DNA of 64,000 nt from NCBI GenBank assembly GCA_022846095.1, contig AP025583.1:930001-994000 (forward strand), given 5' to 3'. Made by a program: the position numbers and the translations under genes. Source of the DNA: Oscillospiraceae bacterium (lineage in GTDB: Bacteria > Bacillota > Clostridia > Oscillospirales > Oscillospiraceae). The notes under the pieces were generated by a model. It did not search any database. It had not been told where the DNA came from and saw nothing but the letters and a program-made list of their open reading frames with translations. Each line of letters opens with the position of its first letter. Within the stretch, counting starts at the first letter, position 1. Shown in pieces: positions 49,733 through 56,612 of this stretch.

Positions 49733-51007
49733 CTAAATACATTTGGGCGCGGTATTTCCCCCGTTTTCGGGCTGCTGGGGTACGTGGCGCAGGGCGCGGC
49801 CGGTGGCCAGGGCCAGAATCAGGCCCATGGCGCTGACAAAAACCATCACCACCCACACGTGCTGCTTCAGTCCCTCCAGCAGCAGGCCGTACAGGGACTG
49901 TCCGATGGGATAGGCGCAGATGCAGATGGCGGAGACGAAGGAGGCCACCTTGCCCAGCATCTCGTTGGGGGTCACCTGCTGCATAAAGGTCTGCGCGGCT
50001 ATGTTGAAGAGGACTGCGCAGCCCATCCCCACCAGCAGCCCGCCCACGAGAATGCCGTAGCAGACCAGCGCGGGCAGCGCCAGGGCGAAGGCCGCCGCCG
50101 CGGGCAGCAGGCAGGCGGCGGTGCCCAGCAGGAAAACGTAGGACTTGTGGAAGCCCAGCCTCGCCCCCACCAGGCCGGAGAGCAGGCCGCCCAGGATGGA
50201 GCCCAGGCTCAGCGCCGCCTCGGCAAAGCCGTTGAGCTGGGCGGACAGGCCCAGGTGAATCCGCACCAGGAAGGGCAGGCCCACGGCGAAGAAGGAGGAG
50301 AGGAAGAGGTTGAGCCCGGCAATGACGATCAGCAGCCTCAGCAGCTGGGGATTGTCCCGGCGCAGGAAGGATAAGGCGCCGCCCAGATCCGCGCGGATTT
50401 GGTGCAGGGGGGAGCCGCCGCGCTGGAGACGGACAAAGGGAATGCGCAGGAAGAGCTCCATCACCGCCGAGCAGAAGAAGCAGGCGGCGCTGGCCCAGAG
50501 GATGGGGAAGATGCCCAGGTAGCCGTACAGAAACCCGCCCAGGATGGGCCCCACCAGGGTGGCCAGGGACTGGACCTGCACCACCACGCCGTTGGCGGCC
50601 ATCAGGTGCTCGTCGGCGGTGATGGAGGGAATGCTGGCCTGGACGGAGGGCTGGTAGAAGGACTGGATGACCGCCAGGAGCATCATGACCACCGTAATGG
50701 CGCTCAGACTGCCCGAGGCGTGGAACAGCACCGTAAAGCCGGCGATCAGGGCGGCGGTGGCGAAGTCCAGGCAGTACATAATCCGCGCACGGGGGAGGCG
50801 GTCGGCCAGTACGCCGCCCACCGGGGAGAACAGCACCGTGGGGATCATGGACAGGGCCAGAATGCCGCCGAATACGGCGGCCGACCCGGTGAGATCCAGC
50901 ACGTAGAGGGACAGGGCGAAGCGCAGGATGGAGTTGCCAAACAGGGACATGATCTGGCCCGCGACCATAATCGTGAAATCCCGGTGGAAGAGCTGCTTTG
51001 GCTTCAT
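49733..51007 (-). CDS. MFS transporter
   Basis: A 424-residue, 12-helix major facilitator. The first helices and loop (FTIMVAGQIMSLFGNSILRFALSLYVLDLTGSAAVFGGILALSMIPTVLFSPVGGVLADR) are those of MFS_3/MDR-type exporters, and RLPRARIMYCLDF follows. Start ATG 51007 overlaps the stop of the hydrolase gene by 4 bp. Likely exports a compound that the TetR protein senses. Confidence 0.9.
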   Translation of the reverse strand: MKPKQLFHRDFTIMVAGQIMSLFGNSILRFALSLYVLDLTGSAAVFGGILALSMIPTVLFSPVGGVLADRLPRARIMYCLDFATAALIAGFTVLFHASGSLSAITVVMMLLAVIQSFYQPSVQASIPSITADEHLMAANGVVVQVQSLATLVGPILGGFLYGYLGIFPILWASAACFFCSAVMELFLRIPFVRLQRGGSPLHQIRADLGGALSFLRRDNPQLLRLLIVIAGLNLFLSSFFAVGLPFLVRIHLGLSAQLNGFAEAALSLGSILGGLLSGLVGARLGFHKSYVFLLGTAACLLPAAAAFALALPALVCYGILVGGLLVGMGCAVLFNIAAQTFMQQVTPNEMLGKVASFVSAICICAYPIGQSLYGLLLEGLKQHVWVVMVFVSAMGLILALATGRALRHVPQQPENGGNTAPKCI

Positions 51008-51933
51008 AGGGGACACTCCTTTGATTCAATTACTTGGGCGAGGAAGGGCAGGATGGCGGCGGCCAGCTCCGCCGGGCGGTGGAGGTGGATGTAGTGCCCG
51101 CACGCCAGAAAGACGCCGCGGGCCCCGGAGGCCTGGATAAACGCCTCCTGGCAGGGCCGCCAGAAAGGGCCGATCTCCCGCCCGTCGGAGACAAAGAGCA
51201 GGGCGGGGCAGGAGGGCGGGCCCAGCGCCGCCGCGCGCCGGGCGCTGTCCCAGGCGGCGCGGGCCTCGGCCGTCACGCAGGGGTTGCAGAGGTTGCGGCT
51301 GAAGAGCAGGCGCTCCTGCCGCCGCTCCTCCGGGGAGAGGAAGGGGCGCGCCCCCGGGCGCAGTGGGGGCAGGCGTCCCGCCCCCAGCCACCCCGCCGCC
51401 CCCAGCAGGGAGAAAAGGGCCGGGGGGACGCTACGGCGGGCGTAAACCTCCGGCACCGCCATATCCAGCCCCACCAGGGCGGCGACCTCCGAGGGATACC
51501 GGGCGGCCCAGCACAGGGCCTCCAGCCCGGAGTAGGAGTGGGGGAGCAGGACGTAGGGCGGCGGAAGCCCGGCCCGGAGCAGGGCCCCGCGGGTCTCCCG
51601 GAGCAGGGTGTCCACGTCCCGGGGACAGCGGACGGAGGGCGCGTAGCCGTAGCCCGGCTTCTCCACCACCGCCACCCGGTGGGTGCGGGCGAGGGGGCGG
51701 TACAGGGGGCGAAAGTCATAGACGGGGGCGGGGGTGCCGCCCCCGGAGAGAAAGACCAGCACGGGGCCGGGCCCCTCCCCCTCGGTGTAGACGTGCAGCG
51801 TATGGCCCCCCACGCTCACCAGAGCGCCGGGCGGGGAGAGGGCGCAGGCCTCCCGGCGCAGCAGCAGGCGGTGGGCGGCGGGCAGCGCGGCCAATGCCAG
51901 GGGCGCGGCGCGCAGCAGAGGGAAACGGGACAT
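51004..51933 (-). CDS. Alpha/beta hydrolase
   Basis: A 309-residue protein beginning with a hydrophobic Ala/Leu-rich segment (residues 5-25) that may anchor it. Hydrolase fold features: LVFLSGGGTPAPVYDF (oxyanion loop), nucleophile elbow LLPHSYSGLEALCWA (H-S-Y-S-G in place of G-x-S-x-G), and GHYIHLHRPAELA with the His. Unknown substrate. It carries a TetR-type operator just upstream (51957-51977) and is coupled to the MFS gene. Confidence 0.85.
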   Translation of the reverse strand: MSRFPLLRAAPLALAALPAAHRLLLRREACALSPPGALVSVGGHTLHVYTEGEGPGPVLVFLSGGGTPAPVYDFRPLYRPLARTHRVAVVEKPGYGYAPSVRCPRDVDTLLRETRGALLRAGLPPPYVLLPHSYSGLEALCWAARYPSEVAALVGLDMAVPEVYARRSVPPALFSLLGAAGWLGAGRLPPLRPGARPFLSPEERRQERLLFSRNLCNPCVTAEARAAWDSARRAAALGPPSCPALLFVSDGREIGPFWRPCQEAFIQASGARGVFLACGHYIHLHRPAELAAAILPFLAQVIESKECPL

Positions 51934-51956
51934 AACGGCAGCTCCTTTTTTGTTAG

Positions 51957-51977
51957 ATACCGACGGTTGGTATGTAT
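51957..51977. promoter_or_regulatory. TetR operator copy 2, ahead of the hydrolase-MFS operon
   Basis: ATACCGACGG-T-TGGTATGTAT, an imperfect dyad whose right half matches the perfect operator at 52673-52693 in 9 of 10 positions. Confidence 0.7.
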
Positions 51978-52000
51978 CCTTGCCGAAAGAAGCCGCTCCG

Positions 52001-52654
52001 CTAGGGAGCGGCGGGGGCTTGGCGGGGGGTAATCGAGACGAAGTAGCTGTGGGCGATCTCCACCAGGGCGTCGTCGATGATGGGCATACCCACGCCGTCC
52101 GTAAAGGCGCGGATAAACTTCAGCTTGGCCTCCATATCCTCCGGGGTGCTGGCAAAGACGCCGATCCACATGTTCATCAGCATCATGAAGGCCTCGGCGG
52201 CCTCCTTGGGCTGCTCCACGCGGAGGGAGCCGTCGGCGTTGCCCAGGCGGATCAGGGCCTCCAGGCAGGGGGCGGCGTCCCGGATGGTGGACTCCAGGGC
52301 CAGCACCACCATCCTGGGGTTGGCGGTGGTAAAGACGGCGACCCGGTCCAGCTCCAGCTTGTCGGGGTCGGAGAGCAGGAAGGACAGCAGGCCGTTAATC
52401 TTGTCCCGGCCGGTTTTCCCGGGAAACTGCGCCGGGTCCCGGAACCAGTCCTGCCTGTCGTAGTAGAGGTCGCTGATGTGGTCGTAGATGTCCTCCTTGG
52501 ACTTGAAGTGGTGGTAGATGGCCCCCTTGGACATGCCCAGGGCGTCCACGATGTCCTGGATGGTGGTGTGCTCGTAGCCCTTGTCCTGGAACAGGCGGAA
52601 GGAGACCTCCAAAATCCGCTTCACCGTCTCCTCGGGGTGCTTGTTGCGCGCCAT
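52001..52654 (-). CDS. TetR/AcrR family transcription repressor
   Basis: A 217-residue repressor: N-terminal HTH (ILEVSFRLFQDKGYEHTTIQDIVDALGMSKGAIYHHFKSKEDIYDHI in blocks) and an all-helical ligand domain. ATG 52654 has AAAGGAG; longer starts run through the operator. A perfect dyad in its own promoter and a second copy before the hydrolase-MFS genes indicate that it controls itself and them. Confidence 0.92.
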   Translation of the reverse strand: MARNKHPEETVKRILEVSFRLFQDKGYEHTTIQDIVDALGMSKGAIYHHFKSKEDIYDHISDLYYDRQDWFRDPAQFPGKTGRDKINGLLSFLLSDPDKLELDRVAVFTTANPRMVVLALESTIRDAAPCLEALIRLGNADGSLRVEQPKEAAEAFMMLMNMWIGVFASTPEDMEAKLKFIRAFTDGVGMPIIDDALVEIAHSYFVSITPRQAPAAP

Positions 52655-52672
52655 GCCATCCAGCTCCTTTAC

Positions 52673-52693
52673 ATACATACCGTCGGTATGTAT
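52673..52693. promoter_or_regulatory. TetR operator copy 1, in the tetR promoter
   Basis: Perfect dyad ATACATACCG-T-CGGTATGTAT centred at 52683, 19 bp upstream of the tetR start codon. Confidence 0.85.
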
Positions 52694-52788
52694 AAGATAC
52701 AGCACGCCGCCGCCCCTGTCAAGGGGTATTTTTGTAACCGGGCTGTTGTTGCCCCGGGCGGCGGGGCGTAGTAGGATAGGGGACGGTG

Positions 52789-53541
52789 ATGAAAATGAAA
52801 ATAAAAATGTCCGTATTGGCGGGCCTGCTGCTGCTTCTGACCGCCTGCGGGGCGCCCGCGCCGCAGGCGACCGCCACGCCCGCGCCCGTGCCCACCGCGA
52901 CGCCTACCGCCGCGCCGGAGACGGCGGACCCCAATTTTCTGGGGAGCGCGGAGCTGGCGTGCGGGACGAGGCATGTCCGGCTGGAGTGGTACGAGAACGG
53001 CGGGGAATTCGAGCACGTGACCGTCCGGGGCACGGTGACCGACAGCGCCCGCCCCGGGACGCCGCCCCAGACCTTCGAGGACACGGCCAACGAGTACGGC
53101 GAGGGGCTGGCCTTTGCGGAGGACGTGAACTTCGACGGCGAGACGGATTTCTACTACCTGCGCTCTGCGGGCAGCGTGAACCGCTACTATACCTTCTGGC
53201 TGTGGGACGCGCAGGCGGGGGAATTCGCGGCGTGCCCCGCGCTGGGGGAGCTCTCCCTGCCCGTGTTCGACGCCGACACGCAGCTGGTGAGCACCCACGT
53301 GCACGAGAGCGCGGAGACCTTTACCGACAGCGTCTGCCGCTGGCAGGACGGCGGGCTGGTGACGCTGCGCACGCTGGCCTCGGAGGGGGATCCAGCGGGG
53401 CGGCGGCTCCTGGTCACAGATTATGCCCAGGGGGAGCCGGAGGTGCTCTTTGAGGCCGCCGGGCCGGGCGGGGGCGCGTGGGACGAGGCGATCTACCGGG
53501 AGTTCGAGCGCTTTTACGATCTGGACTACCGGGGCGCGTAG
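52789..53541 (+). CDS. Lipoprotein of unknown function with VCBS/FG-GAP-like repeat tract
   Basis: About 250 residues: signal peptide with lipobox LLTAC (Cys near residue 20), a Thr/Pro/Ala linker, then a beta-rich domain. The stretch FAEDVNFDGETDFYYLRSAGSVNRYYTFWLWDAQAGEF, with D-N-F-D-G-E-T-D, resembles the calcium-binding loops of proteins tracking 'N-D-G-x-x-D' motifs found in many clostridial lipoproteins. No enzyme signature. ATG 52789 or the preceding GTG 52786 could start it. Confidence 0.8.
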   Translation: MKMKIKMSVLAGLLLLLTACGAPAPQATATPAPVPTATPTAAPETADPNFLGSAELACGTRHVRLEWYENGGEFEHVTVRGTVTDSARPGTPPQTFEDTANEYGEGLAFAEDVNFDGETDFYYLRSAGSVNRYYTFWLWDAQAGEFAACPALGELSLPVFDADTQLVSTHVHESAETFTDSVCRWQDGGLVTLRTLASEGDPAGRRLLVTDYAQGEPEVLFEAAGPGGGAWDEAIYREFERFYDLDYRGA

Positions 53542-53933
53542 CGCGCTGCGCGGCGTTGGAGGACGGCGGGCCGATGTGGGCATCGGCCCCTACGGTACGG
53601 AAGAAAGGACGGATTGCCGCGGGCCTGCGGCCCTCGCAATGACGGGAACGGGGCATGGCAGTACGGGCGGCTTTTTAGGCAGTACTTGAATTGCAACTAC
53701 TATCAAGTCTGGGCGGGTGATGTGCCGCAGGGGCGGCAGCCCTACTACCAACAGGCACAGGCCGAACCGAGCCCTGAGCGCTTTCAAGTTTTGCAGGCTG
53801 CCTGAACTGCACCGCCGCCGGGTCCCCGGGTCCAGGGCCCGCAGGCCCTGGTTGTTTCTTCCCGGGGTTCTTTGCAAGCAAAGAATCCCGCCGCCGGAGG
53901 CCGGGCCTCCAATGGACAAGTTAAGCTGAAAAG
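53542..53933. other. Non-coding region rich in repeats and hairpins
   Basis: No gene is supported. Besides the composite repeat at 53568-53644 it holds a TACTTGAATTGCAACTACTA then TCAAGT dyad (about 53681-53706), GGGCCCGCAGGCCC (about 53836-53849) and a TTCTTTGC/GCAAAGAA hairpin (53868-53885). Frames read through it are proline/arginine-rich and probably spurious. The tract looks like part of another dispersed element. Confidence 0.45.
53568..53644. repeat. Composite dispersed repeat, inverted relative to the 2.9-kb copy
   Basis: GGGCCGATG-TGGG-CATCGGCCCC then TACGGTACGG, a 6-bp spacer and GGACGGATTGCCGCGGGCCT then GCGGCCCTCGCAATGACG. The reverse complement of 2898-2973 has the same two modules in the same order with nearly the same spacer (TACAGTACGGGG). 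Confidence 0.8.
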
Positions 53934-53962
53934 AAGCCCGCCGGTACAGCCGGCGGGCTTCC
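53934..53962 (-). terminator. Terminator of the redox operon
   Basis: GAAGCCCGCCGG / CCGGCGGGCTTC next to the rrf2-type stop codon, with TTTT following on the minus strand. Confidence 0.82.
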
Positions 53963-53964
53963 TT

Positions 53965-54384
53965 TTACTTCTTGTTCTGAAAAATCTGTGCGTCCACGTC
54001 CGCGATGGTGATCTGCTCCAGCCGGGCGAGGCTGCTCTCGTTGAGCTCGGCGTAGATGCCGTCCAGGAGATCCGCCATACCGGAGGCGATCAGGCACTCC
54101 ATATCCGGGTTGCCGGAGCGCCAGGAGGCCGAGACGAAGGAGGCCTCCACCGCCTCCGCCACCCGGCGCAGGGTGACTGTTTTGGGGTCCAGCTCAAAGG
54201 TGTAGCCGCCCTCGGCCCCCTCGCGGGTGGTGATAAGCCCGGCCTTTTTCAGGCGGGCCATCACCTTGCGCACCCGGGCGGGGTTGGTGCAGATGTTCTC
54301 GGCCAGGGCCTCGCTGCACAGGGTCTGGGCGCGGTGGTTGAGGTAGACCAGGGCGTGGACCGCGACGGCAAACTCACCGGTCAT
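53965..54384 (-). CDS. Rrf2 family transcription regulator
   Basis: A 139-residue Rrf2 protein: TGEFAVAVHALVYLNHRAQTLCSEALAENICTNPARVRKVMARLKKAGLI winged helix (in blocks), the GAEGGYTF wing and a C-terminal dimer helix. Three cysteines are present but not in the IscR/NsrR cluster spacing, so an Fe-S cofactor is uncertain. ATG 54384 with AAAGGAGG. Last gene of the thioredoxin/polyferredoxin operon and probably its regulator. Confidence 0.88.
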   Translation of the reverse strand: MTGEFAVAVHALVYLNHRAQTLCSEALAENICTNPARVRKVMARLKKAGLITTREGAEGGYTFELDPKTVTLRRVAEAVEASFVSASWRSGNPDMECLIASGMADLLDGIYAELNESSLARLEQITIADVDAQIFQNKK

Positions 54385-54703
54385 GTCCGCCGCCCTCCTT
54401 TCCGCAGGCGTACAGGGCGCACAGCTGCCGGATGACGTCCTGCAGGAAGTAGACCTGCAGCGCGATGACGCCGCCGTAGAGCAGCACAATCTGCCACGCG
54501 GGGCGGTAGCACATGATGCCCAGGGACAGGCGCAGGATGACGTTCATCAGCGCGTACCCGGTCAGGGCGGACAGGCCCAGATAGAGCAGGGGGCCGCCCT
54601 TTTTCCGGGCCTGGAAGAGCAGCAGCAGGCTCACGCACAGCACGCCCAGCACCAGGCCCAGGGCCGCGAAGGCCAGCACTTTTGTCAAAATAAGCTCGTT
54701 CAT
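54374..54703 (-). CDS. Small membrane protein of unknown family
   Basis: 109 residues with three hydrophobic helices (LTKVLAFAALGLVLGVLCVSLLLLF; LLYLGLSALTGYALMNVIL; IVLLYGGVIALQVYFL). Starts at ATG 54703 with GAGGAGG and overlaps the polyferredoxin stop by 4 bp and the Rrf2 start by 11 bp, so it is embedded in the operon. No family recognised; a membrane partner of the redox chain is likely from position only. Confidence 0.75.
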   Translation of the reverse strand: MNELILTKVLAFAALGLVLGVLCVSLLLLFQARKKGGPLLYLGLSALTGYALMNVILRLSLGIMCYRPAWQIVLLYGGVIALQVYFLQDVIRQLCALYACGKEGGGHDR

Positions 54704-55575
54704 TTGGATTCCTCCTCGATGCTCCCGCGCCCGCGGGAGAACGTTGAGCAGATTGCGCCGTGGGGGCAGGCCCGCTTGCAGTCGCCGCAGCGGATGCACT
54801 CGGGGCTGTTGGGGGTCTTGTCCACGGGGATGTCCAGCTTGCAGGCCCGGCGGCAGGCGCCGCAGTGGGTGCACTTGTGCTCGTCCACCTTGAGGCGGTA
54901 GAAGGCGATGGGGTTAAAGAGGCCGTAGATGGCCCCCAGGGGGCAGAGGTAGCGGCAGAAGGGCCGGTACACCAGGATGGACAGGAAAACCAGTACCACC
55001 AGGATCAGCAGCTTCCAGGAGAAGAGCCAGCCCGCCGCCGCCCTCAGGGCGGGATTGGCCGCCAGCAGGGGGATGCCCGCCAGCAGGGTGCCGGAGGGGC
55101 AAATATACTCGCAGAACCAGGGCTGGCCCTGGCCGATGATGTCCACCACAAAGAGGGGCAGGATGATCACGAAGCCCGCCAGGAGGACGTACTTGAGCCA
55201 CTTGAGCCACCTGTCACCAGGGAGCTTGCGCAGCTTCTTCACAAAGGGGATCTTGTACAGCAGATCCTGCACCAGCCCGAAGGGGCACAGCCACCCGCAC
55301 ACGAAGCGCCCAAAGACCGCGCCCACCACCATCAGGAAGCCCACCACGTAGAAGGCCATCTTATAGTTGCGGCTGCCCAGCACGGCCTGGAGGGAGCCGA
55401 TGGGGCAGGCCCCCAGCGCGCCGGGGCAGGAGTAGCAGTTCAGGCCGGGCACGCAGTAGGCCTTGGTGGGGCCGGTGAAGATCCGCCCCTGGACGAAGCC
55501 CTGGGCGTACCCGTTGGTAAGGGCGGTAAAGACCACCTGCACGATCAGGCGCAGCCGCTTTTTTATCCTACCCAA
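54700..55575 (-). CDS. NapH/polyferredoxin-type 4Fe-4S membrane protein
   Basis: A 291-residue protein with about five transmembrane helices and many cysteines. Membrane part: GLNCYSCPGALGACPIGSLQ, FVCGWLCPFGLVQDLLYKI, CEYICPSGTLLAG, FCRYLCPLGAIYGLFN; C-terminal ferredoxin domain: CTHCGACRRACKLDIPV and CIRCGDCKRACPHGAI. This architecture passes electrons across or within the membrane. Start is TTG 55575, inside the end of the preceding CXXC mini-gene, so translation is coupled. Confidence 0.9.
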   Translation of the reverse strand: MGRIKKRLRLIVQVVFTALTNGYAQGFVQGRIFTGPTKAYCVPGLNCYSCPGALGACPIGSLQAVLGSRNYKMAFYVVGFLMVVGAVFGRFVCGWLCPFGLVQDLLYKIPFVKKLRKLPGDRWLKWLKYVLLAGFVIILPLFVVDIIGQGQPWFCEYICPSGTLLAGIPLLAANPALRAAAGWLFSWKLLILVVLVFLSILVYRPFCRYLCPLGAIYGLFNPIAFYRLKVDEHKCTHCGACRRACKLDIPVDKTPNSPECIRCGDCKRACPHGAICSTFSRGRGSIEEESK

Positions 55576-55714
55576 GGCCGATGCACTCCATGCAGATGCG
55601 GGAGGCCTTCATAAAGACGGTCTCCTGCTCCCCCCGGGCCACGCCCAAAAGGATGAACGCGGCGCCCAGCCCCAGCACCAGCAGCCCGGGGCCGTATTTC
55701 CGCAGAAAGGCCAT
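55568..55714 (-). CDS. CD1871A-family CXXC mini-protein
   Basis: A 48-residue protein: one transmembrane helix (GPGLLVLGLGAAFILLGVA) and a C-terminal CMEC motif in ASRICMECIGLG. It matches the small CXXC proteins named after C. difficile CD1871A. It begins directly after the stop of the thioredoxin-like gene (TAAATG) and overlaps the polyferredoxin start, so it is a true operon member. Its CXXC may relay electrons or thiols between the lipoprotein thioredoxin and the Fe-S protein (inference). Confidence 0.82.
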   Translation of the reverse strand: MAFLRKYGPGLLVLGLGAAFILLGVARGEQETVFMKASRICMECIGLG

Positions 55715-56332
55715 TTACGCGGCCACCTCCTCCAGCATTGCGTCGATGATCTTGCTCCAGCCCGCCTTGTCCTGGGCGCCCATGTAGGCGCCCTCGCCCA
55801 CCAGGTTGCCGTCCTTGTCCACGAAGAAGGTCATGGGCACCGCGTAGGCCTGGGCCACGATGGGCAGCAGATCCGCGGTGGGCAGCAGGTGCAGGTAGTC
55901 GGCGGAGGTGGAGGAGACGATCTCCTTGGCGGTGTCGATCTGGTCCTGGTTCAGGGTGCCGTCCTGGTTGAGCACGTCGGAGACGATCCCCACTACCTGG
56001 AATTTCTGGTCGGCGTACTCGCTGTTGAGTTCGCCCAGCTCGGGCATCTCTTTCAGGCAGGGCCCGCAGAAGGTGGCCCAGACGTTGACCATGGTCAGAT
56101 TATAATCGGAAAGGACGCTCTGGTCAACCTCGTTGCCCTCCAAATCCTCGGCGGTGAAGGCCGAGAGGATGGCGACAGGCTCCGCCGGGGCGCTCTCGGT
56201 GGGGGCGGGGGCCTCGCTGGCGGGCGGCGCGGAGGGGGTGGGCGTGGGGGCGGCGGCCGCGCCGTTCCCGCAGGCGGCCAGCAGGGCGGCGATGAGCAGG
56301 GAGGCGGACAGGACGGACAGCGTGCGCTTCAT
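55715..56332 (-). CDS. TlpA/ResA-like thioredoxin-fold lipoprotein
   Basis: A 205-residue extracytoplasmic thiol-disulfide oxidoreductase. Signal peptide with lipobox LLAAC, a Pro/Ala/Glu linker to about residue 55, then AlhpC/TSA-type thioredoxin fold with the active site WATFCGPCLKEMPEL and the cis-Pro region AVPMTFFVDKDG. Likely reduces or oxidises exported proteins, with electrons from the membrane partners encoded downstream. The ATG has GAGGAG. Confidence 0.92.
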   Translation of the reverse strand: MKRTLSVLSASLLIAALLAACGNGAAAAPTPTPSAPPASEAPAPTESAPAEPVAILSAFTAEDLEGNEVDQSVLSDYNLTMVNVWATFCGPCLKEMPELGELNSEYADQKFQVVGIVSDVLNQDGTLNQDQIDTAKEIVSSTSADYLHLLPTADLLPIVAQAYAVPMTFFVDKDGNLVGEGAYMGAQDKAGWSKIIDAMLEEVAA

Positions 56333-56384
56333 ATCGATTTCTCCTCAACTGTTTTAATTGTGGTTTCAGTTCCTGGTTAGTGTA

Positions 56385-56413
56385 ATAATACCAGTTACAG
56401 ATTTCGTTGTCAA
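56385..56413 (-). promoter_or_regulatory. Promoter of the redox operon with possible Rrf2 operator
   Basis: On the minus strand TTGACA (56413-56408), 17-bp spacer, TATTAT (56390-56385). An interrupted dyad CTGGT-N12-ACCAG overlaps the -10 region (about 56373-56394), a reasonable place for Rrf2 binding. Confidence 0.75.
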
Positions 56414-56524
56414 GGGGAAACGGGGAAAAGTGTAACGCGCGCCCCGGTTTCCGCCCGCCCAGGGCGGTGGGAAGAAAACTGCACAAGAACGAAAAGAAAA
56501 AATGAATAAAATTATGCAAAATAC

Positions 56525-56553
56525 TTGTCTTTTTTCGCCGGGTATAGTATCCT
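56525..56553 (+). promoter_or_regulatory. Promoter of the nhaC-type gene
   Basis: TTGTCT (56525-56530), 17-bp spacer, TATCCT (56548-56553). Confidence 0.6.
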
Positions 56554-56612
56554 AAACCCCTGGCGCTCCGGCGTGGGAAGCGGGGCGTACACAAATTTGG
56601 GAGGATTACTGC

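Noticed and set aside
53614-53805. Possible 63-residue protein in the 53.6-kb repeat region
   Set aside because: No ribosome site, begins inside the composite repeat, and composition follows the repeat; treated as non-coding.
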